NCBI RefSeq assembly: GCF_000413435.1
Contig: NZ_KE340326.1
Location: 368,704 to 432,703, forward strand
Reading direction: 5' to 3'
From: Campylobacter ureolyticus ACS-301-V-Sch3b
GTDB lineage: Bacteria; Campylobacterota; Campylobacteria; Campylobacterales; Campylobacteraceae
Length of the DNA: 64,000 nucleotides
Part shown: positions 18,837-28,665 of the stretch, in pieces
Layout of the letters: each line of letters begins with the position of its first letter
Numbering within the stretch: position 1 is the first letter of the stretch
Position numbers and translations under genes: made by a program
Notes under the pieces: model-generated
The model's database searches: none
Seen by the model: the letters and a program-made list of their open reading frames with translations, nothing else
What the model was told of the DNA's origin: nothing

Positions 18837-21800
18837 ATGAACGAAATAATCTTTATAGACACAGAAATTGGTAAAAATGACAAGAAGCTGTATGAATTTG
18901 GTGCTGTCTTTAAAGATGATTCTATAAAAACAAATGAGATTTTAAAAGCTGATTTTTTCTTAAAAAAGCATAGTTTTGAGTTTGTTTGTGGGCATAATTT
19001 TATAGATCATGATGGAATTTATTTATCATCAACTATTTTAAATGATAATTTAAAAGATAAATTTATCATTGATACACTTTTTCTTTCCATGCTTCTTTTT
19101 CCAAATAAAAAAACTCATAAATTATTAAAGCCATATAAAACCACATTAAATATACAAAATAACCCACTTGGAGATGCTTTCCAAACAAAAGCTCTTTTTG
19201 AATTATTGGATGCTAAATTTAATAGTCTAAACGATAAAATAAAGCAAATTTTTATAAATTTGCTTTATGAAAATAAATATTTTAATGGCTATTTTGTATA
19301 TAAAAATTTAGAACCTAAAGAAATTGACATTTATGAAATTATACAAAACGATGTAAAGTGCAAAGAAGATGATATCTTACTTCTTGCCGATACAATGCCT
19401 ATTGAGCTTGCTTTTATAATTTCATTTTTGCACACAGATAGAAAAGCTGCAATTTCACACATCATAATAAATAAATTTCCAAACATTTCTTGGATCATAA
19501 AAAATATATGTTTTGATTTAAAAAGCACCGATATTTCTAAATTTGCACTCAATGAGTTTGGTTTTAATACTTTTAAAGAATTTGAAAATATTAATGAGGG
19601 GTTATTTAAAATTTCACAAAAAGATATTATAAATTCTACTTTAAATGACAATTCTATTCTTGCAATTCTTCCAACGGGTGGTGGAAAAACTTTTACTTTT
19701 CAACTTCCAGCTTTAATTAAAGCACAAGCTTACAATGCCTTGACTGTTGTTATTTCACCACTTCAGGCTTTGATGAAAAATCATGTTGATAGCTTTAAAG
19801 AAAAAAATCAAAACTTTAGCGTAAAAGCAATAAGTGGCTATTTAAGCCCGGTTGAAAGATCTGATATAATAACTCAAATTTCAAACGGCACAGTTGATAT
19901 TTTGTATCTAGCACCAGAGGCATTAAGATCAAATTCTATTTTTAATGCATTAAAGTGTAGAATGATAGATAGATTTGTTATTGATGAGGCACACTGCTTT
20001 TCATCTTGGGGGCACGATTTTAGACACGATTATCACTATATCGCAACTTTCATAAATGAATTAAATCAAAGCTCAAATATGCAAGAAAATATACCCGTTT
20101 CTTGTTTTACAGCCACCGCTAAACCAGAGGTTATAAATGATATAAAAGAGTATTTTTTCAAAAATATGAAAATAGAATTTGATGAGTTTTTAGCTTCTTC
20201 AAAAAGAGAGAATTTAGAATATGAGGCAATAGAAGTAAAAGATGAGAATGAAAAATATGAAAAATTAATAAAAACAATTCAAAATTTAGGAAAAATACCA
20301 ACAATAATCTATCTTCCACAAAATGCAAAAGGCTGCAAAGAGTTAAGTCAAAAGCTAATAGAAGATGCAAGACTTGAGTATTTAAATTTAAGCATTGAAC
20401 CATTTTATGCAAAAATTGATGAAGAAATAGAACTAAAAACTAGAAAGGGAAGAAACAAAAGCGAAATTTTAAAGGATTTTATAGATGATAAAATAGACAT
20501 AGTAGTTGCAACAACAGCTTTTGGAATGGGAATTGATAAACCGAATATAAAAGCTGTAATTCATTACAGTCAATCAGATAGCCTTGAAGCATATTTGCAA
20601 GAATCAGGTCGTGGTGCAAGAAGTAGTGATATTGTAGCCAAATGCATAATCTTATATCAAAGAGATGATTTTGATAAAATTTTTCAAAAACTAAATTCAA
20701 ATAAAATTGATGCTGAAGAAATTCAATCAATAGTCAAAACTTTAAAAAATAAAAAAATAAATCCAGTCTACATATCGCCAAAAACACTTGCTAAGAACTC
20801 AGGAATAAATTTAGAACTTGATTATGAAAATATTGTAAAAACTGCACTTTTAGAGCTTGAAAGATGTGAAATTTTAAAACGAGATAGGGATAAATATACA
20901 ATTTGTGGTTCATCTTTAGTAGATAAAGAAAAAAGAAATATGAATTATATAAGAAATTTACTAGAAAGCAAAAAAGAAAAATATTTAACAATTTTTAATT
21001 ATATGATTATGATAATGCAAAATATCATACAAAAAAGCAAGACCGAGCCAGTCGAAATAGACACATTATCAAGCAATATTGGAATTAGCAATAAAGATAC
21101 TTTTGAGGCAATTTATGCACTTCAAAAAGAGAATTTAATAAATTATGATAATGATATTTCAGTTTTAATAAACAAAAAAGTAAAAAATGAATTTTTAAAT
21201 CATTTAAGGCTTGAAAATCAAATTTTTGACTACATATTAGAAAAGAAAAAATTTGATATACGAGACATTGAAAATAAAAATAGCAAAAAAATTATAAAAA
21301 TTAAAAAAATTATCCAAAGTTTTTCACATTTGTCAAAAATTCACAACCAAACTCTAAATGTTTATTTTTATAACTTTTTTGCCAATATAGAATTAGAAGA
21401 TGAAAAATCTTTTAAAATTTTATTAATACAAAGGCAAGAAATTTGCAAAACTATACTTTTTGAAATTTTAAATTTTTTAAAAGAAGATGAAAAAGAGATA
21501 GAGTTTGCATCTATGAAGCTTCAAAGCAAACTTGGCATAAAAACTGAATTTTTCCATCACTGCCTTGTTTATTTACATCAAATTTTAAAGAATTTTGAAC
21601 TTAGAAAAGGAAGATTAATTTATTATAAAGCTTATAAAATAGAGCTTTTAGATAAAATAAATGAAAATACTCCGTATCAAAAAAGAAGAGATTATAATCA
21701 AACTTTAGCAAAATACTATGAAAGAAAAATAGAAGCTGTGCACATACAGGCTAAATTTTTAGAGCTCTTAACTAACAAAGATAAAAGTGTTAGTGAGTTT

Positions 21801-23543
21801 ATAAAAGATTATTTTAGTCTAGAGTATGAAAAATTTAAGAAAAGATATAATTTTGATAAAAATATAAAACTTCCAATTACCAAAACTAAGTTAAATCAAA
21901 TTTTATCATCTTTAAGCATTGAACAAAAAGCAGTATTTGAAGATGATAAAAGCAATTCTATTATGGTTTTAGCAGGTCCTGGAAGCGGAAAGACTAAAAC
22001 ATTAGTCCATAAAATTGCTTCATTAATAACGAAGGAAGGCTTTAAGGCAGAATATTTTTTAATGCTTGCACACTCAAGAACTGCTGTTGATGAATTTAAA
22101 ACTAGGCTTAAAAATCTAATTGGCAATCAAATTTACAAGGTTAAAATTTATACTTTTCATGCGTTTGCCTTAAATCTATTATCTTATAAATACAGTGAGG
22201 ATGAGTTAAATAATGCCATTGCAAATGCTACAAAAGCCTTACAAAATAAAGATGTAGAGCTTCCTTTAATTCAAATGTTGGTTCTTGATGAGTATCAAGA
22301 CATAGGAATTAAAAGCTATGAGTTTATAAAAGAAATTTATAAAAACATGCCAAATGACAAAAAAATAATTGCAGTTGGAGATGATGATCAATGCATTATG
22401 GATTTTGGTGATAATAAAGCTGATATTAAATTTATTAACGAGTTTAAAAATGATTTTTCTACAAATTATAAAGCTTACAATCTACTAACAAATTATCGAA
22501 GTTGTTATAACCTAGTTAGTTTTTCTAATGCTTTTAGAAATGAGTTTAAAGAAAAATTAAAATATGAAAATTTAATCTCAAACTCTAAGAATATGGGAGA
22601 TATTGTATTACTACAAACAAATGATTATATAACTAACCTACTAACTAATTTAGATACTGACAAACAAAGTGCCATCATAGCAAAAACAAATAAAGAAGTG
22701 CTTGATATTTACTCTTTTTTACTCCAAAAAAATATAAAAGCAAAACTTTTAACAGATAAAAATGGTTTTAGGCTTGGAAATTTGATAGAATTGAGAGCTT
22801 TTTTGGAATATTTTTATGAATTTAGTTTTAAAACCGCTCTTGATAAATTTATAAAAAATTTTAATAACTCTTCAAATCTAGCACTTGCGCTCGAAGTAAT
22901 AGAAAAGTTTCAAAACGAATATGATATGAATGAAAATGAAAAATATCTTAAAAAAGCCTTTAAAGAATTTATAGAAGATATCGATTTTGATGAGTTTGAA
23001 AATACAAAATCAAATGTAACAATTTCTACTATGCATAAAGCCAAAGGTAAAGAATTTGACAGTGTTCATCTTTGCTTTAAAGATAAAATAGACAATGAAT
23101 ACGATAAAAGGCTTTTGTATGTTGCAGTAACAAGAGCAAAAAAATCACTTTTTATCTATTCTAAAAATGAAATTTTTCTAAAATATAAAAGTTATTTTAC
23201 TAAAATATTAGATTTTAAAAATAGCTTTTATACTCCTAAAAATATAACTTTAACAATGGGGTTAAGTGATGTCAATCTATCAGGATATGATTTATTTCTA
23301 AGAATCAAAAAGTTAAATTTACAAGCCGGTCAAGAAGTTAGAGTAGATGCCCAAGGAATTTTTAGCGGAGAATTTTGTATTGGAAAGTTTTCACAAAAAT
23401 TTAAAAAAGAGATAGAAAAATATGAAACTCAAGGTTATAAATTAAATCAAAAATCTAAAATACAATATATTGTAGTTTGGTATAGCAAGGAAAAAAATAG
23501 TGAATTTAGAATAGCTTTATGTAAACTAAAAATGAATTTATAA
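18837..23543 (+). CDS. Giant exonuclease-like / RecQ / UvrD helicase fusion
   Basis: This is a 1568-residue multidomain DNA enzyme. The N-terminus (about 1-130) resembles a DEDDh 3'-5' exonuclease: IIFIDTE gives the first two acids and HNFIDHD the next. In the last motif, NNPLGDA, the usual His seems replaced by Asn. The RecQ helicase follows (Walker A PTGGGKT about 279, VIDEAHCFSSWGHDFR about 382, QESGRGARSS about 589). A helical stretch leads to a UvrD/PcrA-like superfamily 1 helicase (Walker A AGPGSGKT about 1046, VLDEYQDIG about 1149, GDDDQCIM, TMHKAKGKEFD, LLYVAVTRAKKS about 1426). Fusions of this kind are rare. The role (repair or defence) is not known to me. Confidence 0.88.
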   Translation: MNEIIFIDTEIGKNDKKLYEFGAVFKDDSIKTNEILKADFFLKKHSFEFVCGHNFIDHDGIYLSSTILNDNLKDKFIIDTLFLSMLLFPNKKTHKLLKPYKTTLNIQNNPLGDAFQTKALFELLDAKFNSLNDKIKQIFINLLYENKYFNGYFVYKNLEPKEIDIYEIIQNDVKCKEDDILLLADTMPIELAFIISFLHTDRKAAISHIIINKFPNISWIIKNICFDLKSTDISKFALNEFGFNTFKEFENINEGLFKISQKDIINSTLNDNSILAILPTGGGKTFTFQLPALIKAQAYNALTVVISPLQALMKNHVDSFKEKNQNFSVKAISGYLSPVERSDIITQISNGTVDILYLAPEALRSNSIFNALKCRMIDRFVIDEAHCFSSWGHDFRHDYHYIATFINELNQSSNMQENIPVSCFTATAKPEVINDIKEYFFKNMKIEFDEFLASSKRENLEYEAIEVKDENEKYEKLIKTIQNLGKIPTIIYLPQNAKGCKELSQKLIEDARLEYLNLSIEPFYAKIDEEIELKTRKGRNKSEILKDFIDDKIDIVVATTAFGMGIDKPNIKAVIHYSQSDSLEAYLQESGRGARSSDIVAKCIILYQRDDFDKIFQKLNSNKIDAEEIQSIVKTLKNKKINPVYISPKTLAKNSGINLELDYENIVKTALLELERCEILKRDRDKYTICGSSLVDKEKRNMNYIRNLLESKKEKYLTIFNYMIMIMQNIIQKSKTEPVEIDTLSSNIGISNKDTFEAIYALQKENLINYDNDISVLINKKVKNEFLNHLRLENQIFDYILEKKKFDIRDIENKNSKKIIKIKKIIQSFSHLSKIHNQTLNVYFYNFFANIELEDEKSFKILLIQRQEICKTILFEILNFLKEDEKEIEFASMKLQSKLGIKTEFFHHCLVYLHQILKNFELRKGRLIYYKAYKIELLDKINENTPYQKRRDYNQTLAKYYERKIEAVHIQAKFLELLTNKDKSVSEFIKDYFSLEYEKFKKRYNFDKNIKLPITKTKLNQILSSLSIEQKAVFEDDKSNSIMVLAGPGSGKTKTLVHKIASLITKEGFKAEYFLMLAHSRTAVDEFKTRLKNLIGNQIYKVKIYTFHAFALNLLSYKYSEDELNNAIANATKALQNKDVELPLIQMLVLDEYQDIGIKSYEFIKEIYKNMPNDKKIIAVGDDDQCIMDFGDNKADIKFINEFKNDFSTNYKAYNLLTNYRSCYNLVSFSNAFRNEFKEKLKYENLISNSKNMGDIVLLQTNDYITNLLTNLDTDKQSAIIAKTNKEVLDIYSFLLQKNIKAKLLTDKNGFRLGNLIELRAFLEYFYEFSFKTALDKFIKNFNNSSNLALALEVIEKFQNEYDMNENEKYLKKAFKEFIEDIDFDEFENTKSNVTISTMHKAKGKEFDSVHLCFKDKIDNEYDKRLLYVAVTRAKKSLFIYSKNEIFLKYKSYFTKILDFKNSFYTPKNITLTMGLSDVNLSGYDLFLRIKKLNLQAGQEVRVDAQGIFSGEFCIGKFSQKFKKEIEKYETQGYKLNQKSKIQYIVVWYSKEKNSEFRIALCKLKMNL

Positions 23544-23716
23544 AATTTTAAACGAATTTTCAAGGATGGAATAAAGTAAATTATTTTATTGAAAGGATTT
23601 TAAAGACTAGCACTCTAAAGTGATATTTTAAACCAATTAAACTTAGAAAAAACTTGTAATTTTTCTTAATTTTAATATATAGTGTAGAAGGCCATGCAAA
23701 AGCATTTAATAAATAA

Positions 23717-23818
23717 AATTATGAAATTATTTACAAAGAAGGCGGTGAAGGATTTTTAGGTGCGATTGCTGTTATAGTCTTTATAGCGTTTTTCTTCTCT
23801 GTTATTGCTGGAAGTTAA
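23717..23818 (+). pseudogene. Start-less small hydrophobic ORF, possible decayed membrane peptide
   Basis: The 301-bp gap between the helicase fusion and the asparaginase gene holds a reading frame whose end encodes GGEGFLGAIAVIVFIAFF and a few more residues before a stop, a convincing single membrane helix. It has no ATG, GTG or TTG in frame after the preceding stop. An ATG at 23721 in the +1 frame reads MKLFTKK before stopping, so one frameshift would give a normal small membrane peptide. A terminator follows at once. Either a broken gene or a sequencing indel would explain this. No other feature is visible from 23544 to 23716. Confidence 0.35.
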
Positions 23819-23838
23819 AGGCGGAAAATTCCGCCTTT
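23817..23838 (+). terminator. Rho-independent terminator
   Basis: A 10-bp stem AAAGGCGGAA / TTCCGCCTTT with a 2-nt loop is followed by a T-run. It is GC-rich for this genome and overlaps the stop of the small hydrophobic ORF. It would end rightward transcription from the helicase region before the convergent asparaginase gene. Confidence 0.88.
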
Positions 23839-23844
23839 TTTATC

Positions 23845-24894
<1,050 letters not shown>

Positions 24895-24929
24895 TTACCT
24901 CCTTGTAAAGATTTTTTATTTTATGTATT

Positions 24930-25745
24930 TTATCCAAAAATTTTATAAATGTCTTCTAATAAGAAATATTTTGCCTCAACTTCATTTTTATAAAATGGAA
25001 CAAAGGTTTCATTAAATACCTTTCTAAAAAATCCTTGTTTGCTAAGTTTTACCATTTCATTATTTACAGCGTCTAAAAGCTCACTATTTCCTTTTTTAAC
25101 ACCAATACCTAAAAAACTATTAAAACCCAAATTTCGCATTCCTTTTGGGACAATATAGCTTCTATCAACTATACCATACGCCATAACAACTAAATTATCA
25201 TCTATATAAGCATCGGCTTTATTATCCTTTAATGTTCTATATGCCTCAATAGATCCTTTTGTTTTTATAACTTTTGCTCCAGGAATTTTTTTAACATAAT
25301 CTTCCATTGTGGTTCCTTCTTGAATAACAATGGTTTTGTAATTTAAGTCTTTTTCCAAATTTAAAGGCTTATCTTTACTACTTATAGCACCCATTGCCAC
25401 GGCAAAATATGGCAATGAAAAATCAACCTTTTTCTTTCTTTCATCGGTTTCAGTAAAACTTGCTATTACGATATCAACTTGGTTATTTTGCAAGAATTTA
25501 ATTCTTTCGTTTCCACTCTCAATACCAACTAAGGTTACTTTTCCACCATTTCCAACAATGTTTGAGCCAATAGCCTTTGCCATATTAACTTCGAAACCCT
25601 CAAACTCTCCTTGATCTAGACTTGAATAAGGAGGTTGATTTGTCCAAACACCAATTTTTATTTCGCCATTTTTGCGAATCTCATCTAGACTACTGCCAAA
25701 AGTAAACGTTGCTGCAAGTAAAAATAAAAATGTTATCTTTTTCAT
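24930..25745 (-). CDS. Family 3 amino-acid-binding protein (PEB1-like)
   Basis: This is the periplasmic substrate-binding component of a polar amino acid ABC importer. It has a signal peptide (about 1-18), then IRKNGEIKIGVWTNQPPYS and GEFEGFEVNMAKAIG, the start of the GlnH/PEB1 fold, and FTETDERKKKVDFSLPYF. The 271-residue length is normal. No permease or ATPase gene is adjacent, so it must use components encoded elsewhere. The link to asparaginase suggests aspartate, glutamate or asparagine as ligand; this is inference. Confidence 0.85.
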   Translation of the reverse strand: MKKITFLFLLAATFTFGSSLDEIRKNGEIKIGVWTNQPPYSSLDQGEFEGFEVNMAKAIGSNIVGNGGKVTLVGIESGNERIKFLQNNQVDIVIASFTETDERKKKVDFSLPYFAVAMGAISSKDKPLNLEKDLNYKTIVIQEGTTMEDYVKKIPGAKVIKTKGSIEAYRTLKDNKADAYIDDNLVVMAYGIVDRSYIVPKGMRNLGFNSFLGIGVKKGNSELLDAVNNEMVKLSKQGFFRKVFNETFVPFYKNEVEAKYFLLEDIYKIFG

Positions 25746-25831
25746 ATTTCTCTTTCTTTATTTTTTTCAAATAGATATTTATAAAAGCATATATATTTAA
25801 CACACTAAGACTAATAAACTATTCAAACCGA

Positions 25832-25867
25832 ATTATACTAATTTTTTAAGAATTTAGCAAGATTATA
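25832..25867 (-). promoter_or_regulatory. Two candidate -10 boxes for the binding protein-asparaginase operon
   Basis: On the minus strand TATAAT occurs at 25837-25832 and 25867-25862, about 85-120 nt before the binding protein start. The rest of the 274-bp gap (25746-26019) is plain AT-rich sequence in which I see no gene or RNA. Confidence 0.35.
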
Positions 25868-26019
25868 AGTGACTAATTAGAAAAATAATTTTATATTTGT
25901 TTCGACTAATAAAAATAATTATTAAAATATTAGAGATTTAGCTATACTTAAAATTTTTAAGCTATTAAAAATATACGAAATTTGCTAGATTAAAATATTG
26001 AATATTTTGATAAGATTTA

Positions 26020-26283
26020 CTATTTGATTTTTTTTGAAAATATACTTAAAAGTTTAGGCATAATAAATTTTTTGTCAATCAAATTTACTAGCGCCAGTGT
26101 AATTCTACCTCTGTTTATGAGCTGTAGTTCTTCGGAAATTTCCAAGCCCGGATCAGATTTTAAAAGTTTTAATTTTGCCATCTCTACTCTTAGCTTAGTG
26201 TCTTTTTTATCTACTACATAGCTTTTTCCATCAAGCATAGCAACTACTTCATTTAGTTTTTTTCTTACTTTTTTGTTTTCCAT
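26020..26283 (-). CDS. Small basic protein, YqjK-like position
   Basis: This 87-residue Lys/Leu-rich protein begins MENKKVRKKLNEVVAMLDG. The frame is open upstream to 26436, but that part is an out-of-frame shadow of the neighbouring membrane gene and the internal ATG at 26283 is the sensible start. It overlaps that gene by 19 bp. It is the third gene of a set matching E. coli yqjD-yqjE-yqjK in order. I recognise the position more than the sequence, and no function can be given. Confidence 0.6.
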   Translation of the reverse strand: MENKKVRKKLNEVVAMLDGKSYVVDKKDTKLRVEMAKLKLLKSDPGLEISEELQLINRGRITLALVNLIDKKFIMPKLLSIFSKKIK

Positions 26284-26549
26284 AAATACACCATATAAAT
26301 AATAAATGACAATAAAAAAGCCACACCAGAGGTTAGAAAATAAGCTCCAAGTTTGCCAACCCACATTTGAAAAGCTAAATTTAAACCAAGAAGTAAGAAA
26401 ATAAAACCCACAACTGCAATGATTGCAACGACGCACAAGGCTATGATATTTCCAGCACTTTTTACAAAAGAAGCTCTTATATCATCGGCTTGTGCCTCTA
26501 CTAGTTCGACAACTGAGATTAAAAACTCAGAAATGCTAAAACCAGCCAT
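26265..26549 (-). CDS. YqjE-like two-helix inner-membrane protein (DUF1469 type)
   Basis: This 94-residue protein has an amphipathic N-terminus (about 1-30) and two strong membrane helices (about 33-58 and 65-90), ending in a positively charged tail. The layout matches the holin-like YqjE family. It starts one base from the end of the DUF883-like gene upstream. Despite the resemblance to holins there are no phage genes around it. A membrane-stress or stationary-phase role would follow E. coli but is inferred. Confidence 0.65.
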   Translation of the reverse strand: MAGFSISEFLISVVELVEAQADDIRASFVKSAGNIIALCVVAIIAVVGFIFLLLGLNLAFQMWVGKLGAYFLTSGVAFLLSFIIYMVYLWKTKK

Positions 26550-26851
26550 TATTTCCTAAACAACCAACCAAGTACAAAACCAACAGCAAGGGTAATGCCA
26601 ACGCTCTTTAAAGGTTCGTCTTTAATGTTTTTGCTAACATAATCAACCCCATCTTTTCCCTTACTCTTTAGCTCATCAATTGCTTTTTCAATATCTTCGA
26701 TTGACATACTGCTGTCTATTTTATTTTTTGCATCTTTAAGAGCTTCCTTGCCAGAATCTTTGATTGATTTTGCCATATCTTTTAACTCTTGTTTTAAGCT
26801 ATCAATTTCTTTTTTCATAGCATTAACATCTACTGTTTCTTGTGCTGCCAT
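26549..26851 (-). CDS. ElaB/YqjD/DUF883-type membrane-anchored protein
   Basis: It has 100 residues. Residues 1-75 are a charged helical, probably coiled-coil, stretch rich in Lys, Asp and Glu (MKKEIDSLKQELKDMAKSIK). A single C-terminal helix ends GFVLGWLFRK, the characteristic tail of YqjD/ElaB, which anchor ribosomes to the membrane in stationary-phase E. coli. AAGGAG precedes the start. It leads the three-gene yqjDEK-like operon. Confidence 0.78.
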   Translation of the reverse strand: MAAQETVDVNAMKKEIDSLKQELKDMAKSIKDSGKEALKDAKNKIDSSMSIEDIEKAIDELKSKGKDGVDYVSKNIKDEPLKSVGITLAVGFVLGWLFRK

Positions 26852-26931
26852 TTTTTACTCCTTATAAAATATATCTATTGAATTACTTGACATTATAGGA
26901 CTTAATAGTAAATTGTTATAAAACAAAAATA

Positions 26932-27702
26932 TTAGTATCTAACACCATTTTGTTTTAGAAAATCTCTTAAATCATCATATTCTGAACTTGTTAAATATCT
27001 CCATTTTCCAGGCTTTAACATCCCCAAATCAACCCTTCCAAAACTAACTCTTTTTAGTTCCATAACTTCTAGATCAAAGCATCCAAAAAAGCGTCTTAGC
27101 TCTCTATTTTGACCCTCATTTATAATGACTTTTAGTTTTGTATAACCACCACTTGATCCAAGCACCGAGTAGGCCAAAAAAGGCTTAAATTCCATTGATT
27201 TGATCTGCGTTTTTTCATGTGCTCCTTTTGTAGCATCTTTGGCAAAAAAGCCCTCTCTCATCGCTGTTATAACATCATCAGTTACTTCGCCCTTTACCTT
27301 TAGATAATACATTCTTTCAATATCGCTTCTCATTAAAGCCTCAGCTATAGCAGGTGCATCAGTAAGCAGTAAAAGTCCTTCGCTAGCAAAGTCAAGTCTT
27401 CCAACACTTATAAACTTACTAAAACCTTTCGGCAAGGTATCGAATATTGTTTTTCTACCCCTATCATCACGTTTTGTAACTAACTCACCTTTTTGTTTGT
27501 TATAAACAATAACTGAAAACTCAGTTTTTTTCTTAACCAAACGTCCATTTATCTTGATTTTATCTTCATAGCTAACTTCTACAAAATCACTAACAACTCT
27601 TCCATTCACACTAACTTTTCCACTTTTTATAAACTCGTCTGCTTCACGGCGTGAGTAGCTTGTGTTGTGCGAAATGAACTTATTAATTCTCATTTTTTCC
27701 AT
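26932..27702 (-). CDS. rluB: 23S rRNA pseudouridine synthase, RluB/RsuA family
   Basis: It modifies a uridine in large-subunit rRNA. An S4-like RNA-binding domain (about 4-60, RINKFISHNTSYSRREADEFI) precedes the catalytic domain, with SVGRLDFASEGLLLLTD carrying the catalytic Asp, then EGQNRELRRFFG. At 256 residues it matches RluB better than RluE/F; the exact target is inferred. The start overlaps nothing but immediately follows the kdsD stop (TAA-ATG). Confidence 0.88.
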   Translation of the reverse strand: MEKMRINKFISHNTSYSRREADEFIKSGKVSVNGRVVSDFVEVSYEDKIKINGRLVKKKTEFSVIVYNKQKGELVTKRDDRGRKTIFDTLPKGFSKFISVGRLDFASEGLLLLTDAPAIAEALMRSDIERMYYLKVKGEVTDDVITAMREGFFAKDATKGAHEKTQIKSMEFKPFLAYSVLGSSGGYTKLKVIINEGQNRELRRFFGCFDLEVMELKRVSFGRVDLGMLKPGKWRYLTSSEYDDLRDFLKQNGVRY

Positions 27703-28665
27703 TTACAATCCTAAATTTGTCAAATCATGAATGTGTAAAGCCCCGATTGGAACTTTTTTGTCATTGACAATTACAAGTAGTTGAATTTTATATTTTTCTA
27801 TTATTTTAAGGGCAGTTGATGCTAACATTTCATCATCATCTATGATTTTTGGCTCTTTTGTTGCGTAGTTTAAGGCTTTATCATTTATATCAAAATCGTC
27901 TCTTTGTAGTGCTCTTCTTAAATCCCCATCACTTAAAATCGCCACTAACTTACCGCTTTTATCTGTTAGTAAAACAGCTCCAAGTTTTCCATGAGTCATC
28001 GTATCTATGGCAACTTTAAGACTAACATCACAACTAACAACTGGTAACTCGTTAGTTTTCATAACATCTTTTACCTTTAAAAAGAGTCTTTTTCCAAGGC
28101 TTCCACCTGGATGAAAATTTGCAAAATCCTCAACTTTAAAGTTTCTCATCTTCATAAGACAGATTGCCAAGGCATCACCCAAAGCCAAAGTTAGCGTAGT
28201 AGAAACTGTTGGCGCAGCACCTAATGGACAAGCCTCTTTTATGATATCAAGGCTTATTATTTCATCGCTAAATTTAGCCAAAGAGCTACCAAGCTTAGCA
28301 GTCATTGATATAATTTGAACGCCAAATCTTTTTAGGTGAGGCATTATTTTTATAAGTTCATCACTTTCACCACTAAAACTTATCGCTAGTATCACATCGC
28401 TTTTTTGCACCATTCCAAGATCTCCATGCAAAGCTTCAGTTGGATGTAAAAAAAAACTAGGAGTGCCAGTACTAGCCATTGTAGCTGCTATTTTTGCACC
28501 TATATGACCACTTTTTCCAACGCCCGTTACGATAACTTTTCCTTTGCAAGAATAAAGCAATTTTAAAGCATTTTCAAATTTATCATCAAGCAAGTTTGAG
28601 TGCCTTAAAAGCTCATTTCCCTCAAGCTCCAAAACTCTTTTTCCAATTTCTAAAATTTCACTCAT
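27703..28665 (-). CDS. kdsD: D-arabinose-5-phosphate isomerase (KpsF/GutQ family)
   Basis: It makes arabinose-5-phosphate from ribulose-5-phosphate for KDO in LPS. An N-terminal SIS domain (GVGKSGHIGAKIAATMAS; PTEALHGDLGM) is followed by two CBS domains (about 205-320). The start MSEILEIG is chosen because its ATG overlaps the TGA of the upstream HrgA-like gene in an ATGA junction; the longer frame is a shadow. At 320 residues it is full length. It is linked to rluB downstream. Confidence 0.92.
   Translation of the reverse strand: MSEILEIGKRVLELEGNELLRHSNLLDDKFENALKLLYSCKGKVIVTGVGKSGHIGAKIAATMASTGTPSFFLHPTEALHGDLGMVQKSDVILAISFSGESDELIKIMPHLKRFGVQIISMTAKLGSSLAKFSDEIISLDIIKEACPLGAAPTVSTTLTLALGDALAICLMKMRNFKVEDFANFHPGGSLGKRLFLKVKDVMKTNELPVVSCDVSLKVAIDTMTHGKLGAVLLTDKSGKLVAILSDGDLRRALQRDDFDINDKALNYATKEPKIIDDDEMLASTALKIIEKYKIQLLVIVNDKKVPIGALHIHDLTNLGL

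Noticed and set aside
25746..26019. Possible tRNA or small RNA gene in the gap
   Set aside because: Sequence is uniformly AT-rich, with no cloverleaf, T-loop motif or terminator visible.
26265..26549. Holin-like protein as a sign of prophage
   Set aside because: No integrase, terminase, capsid or lysis genes lie around it; the three-gene set fits YqjDEK-type proteins better.
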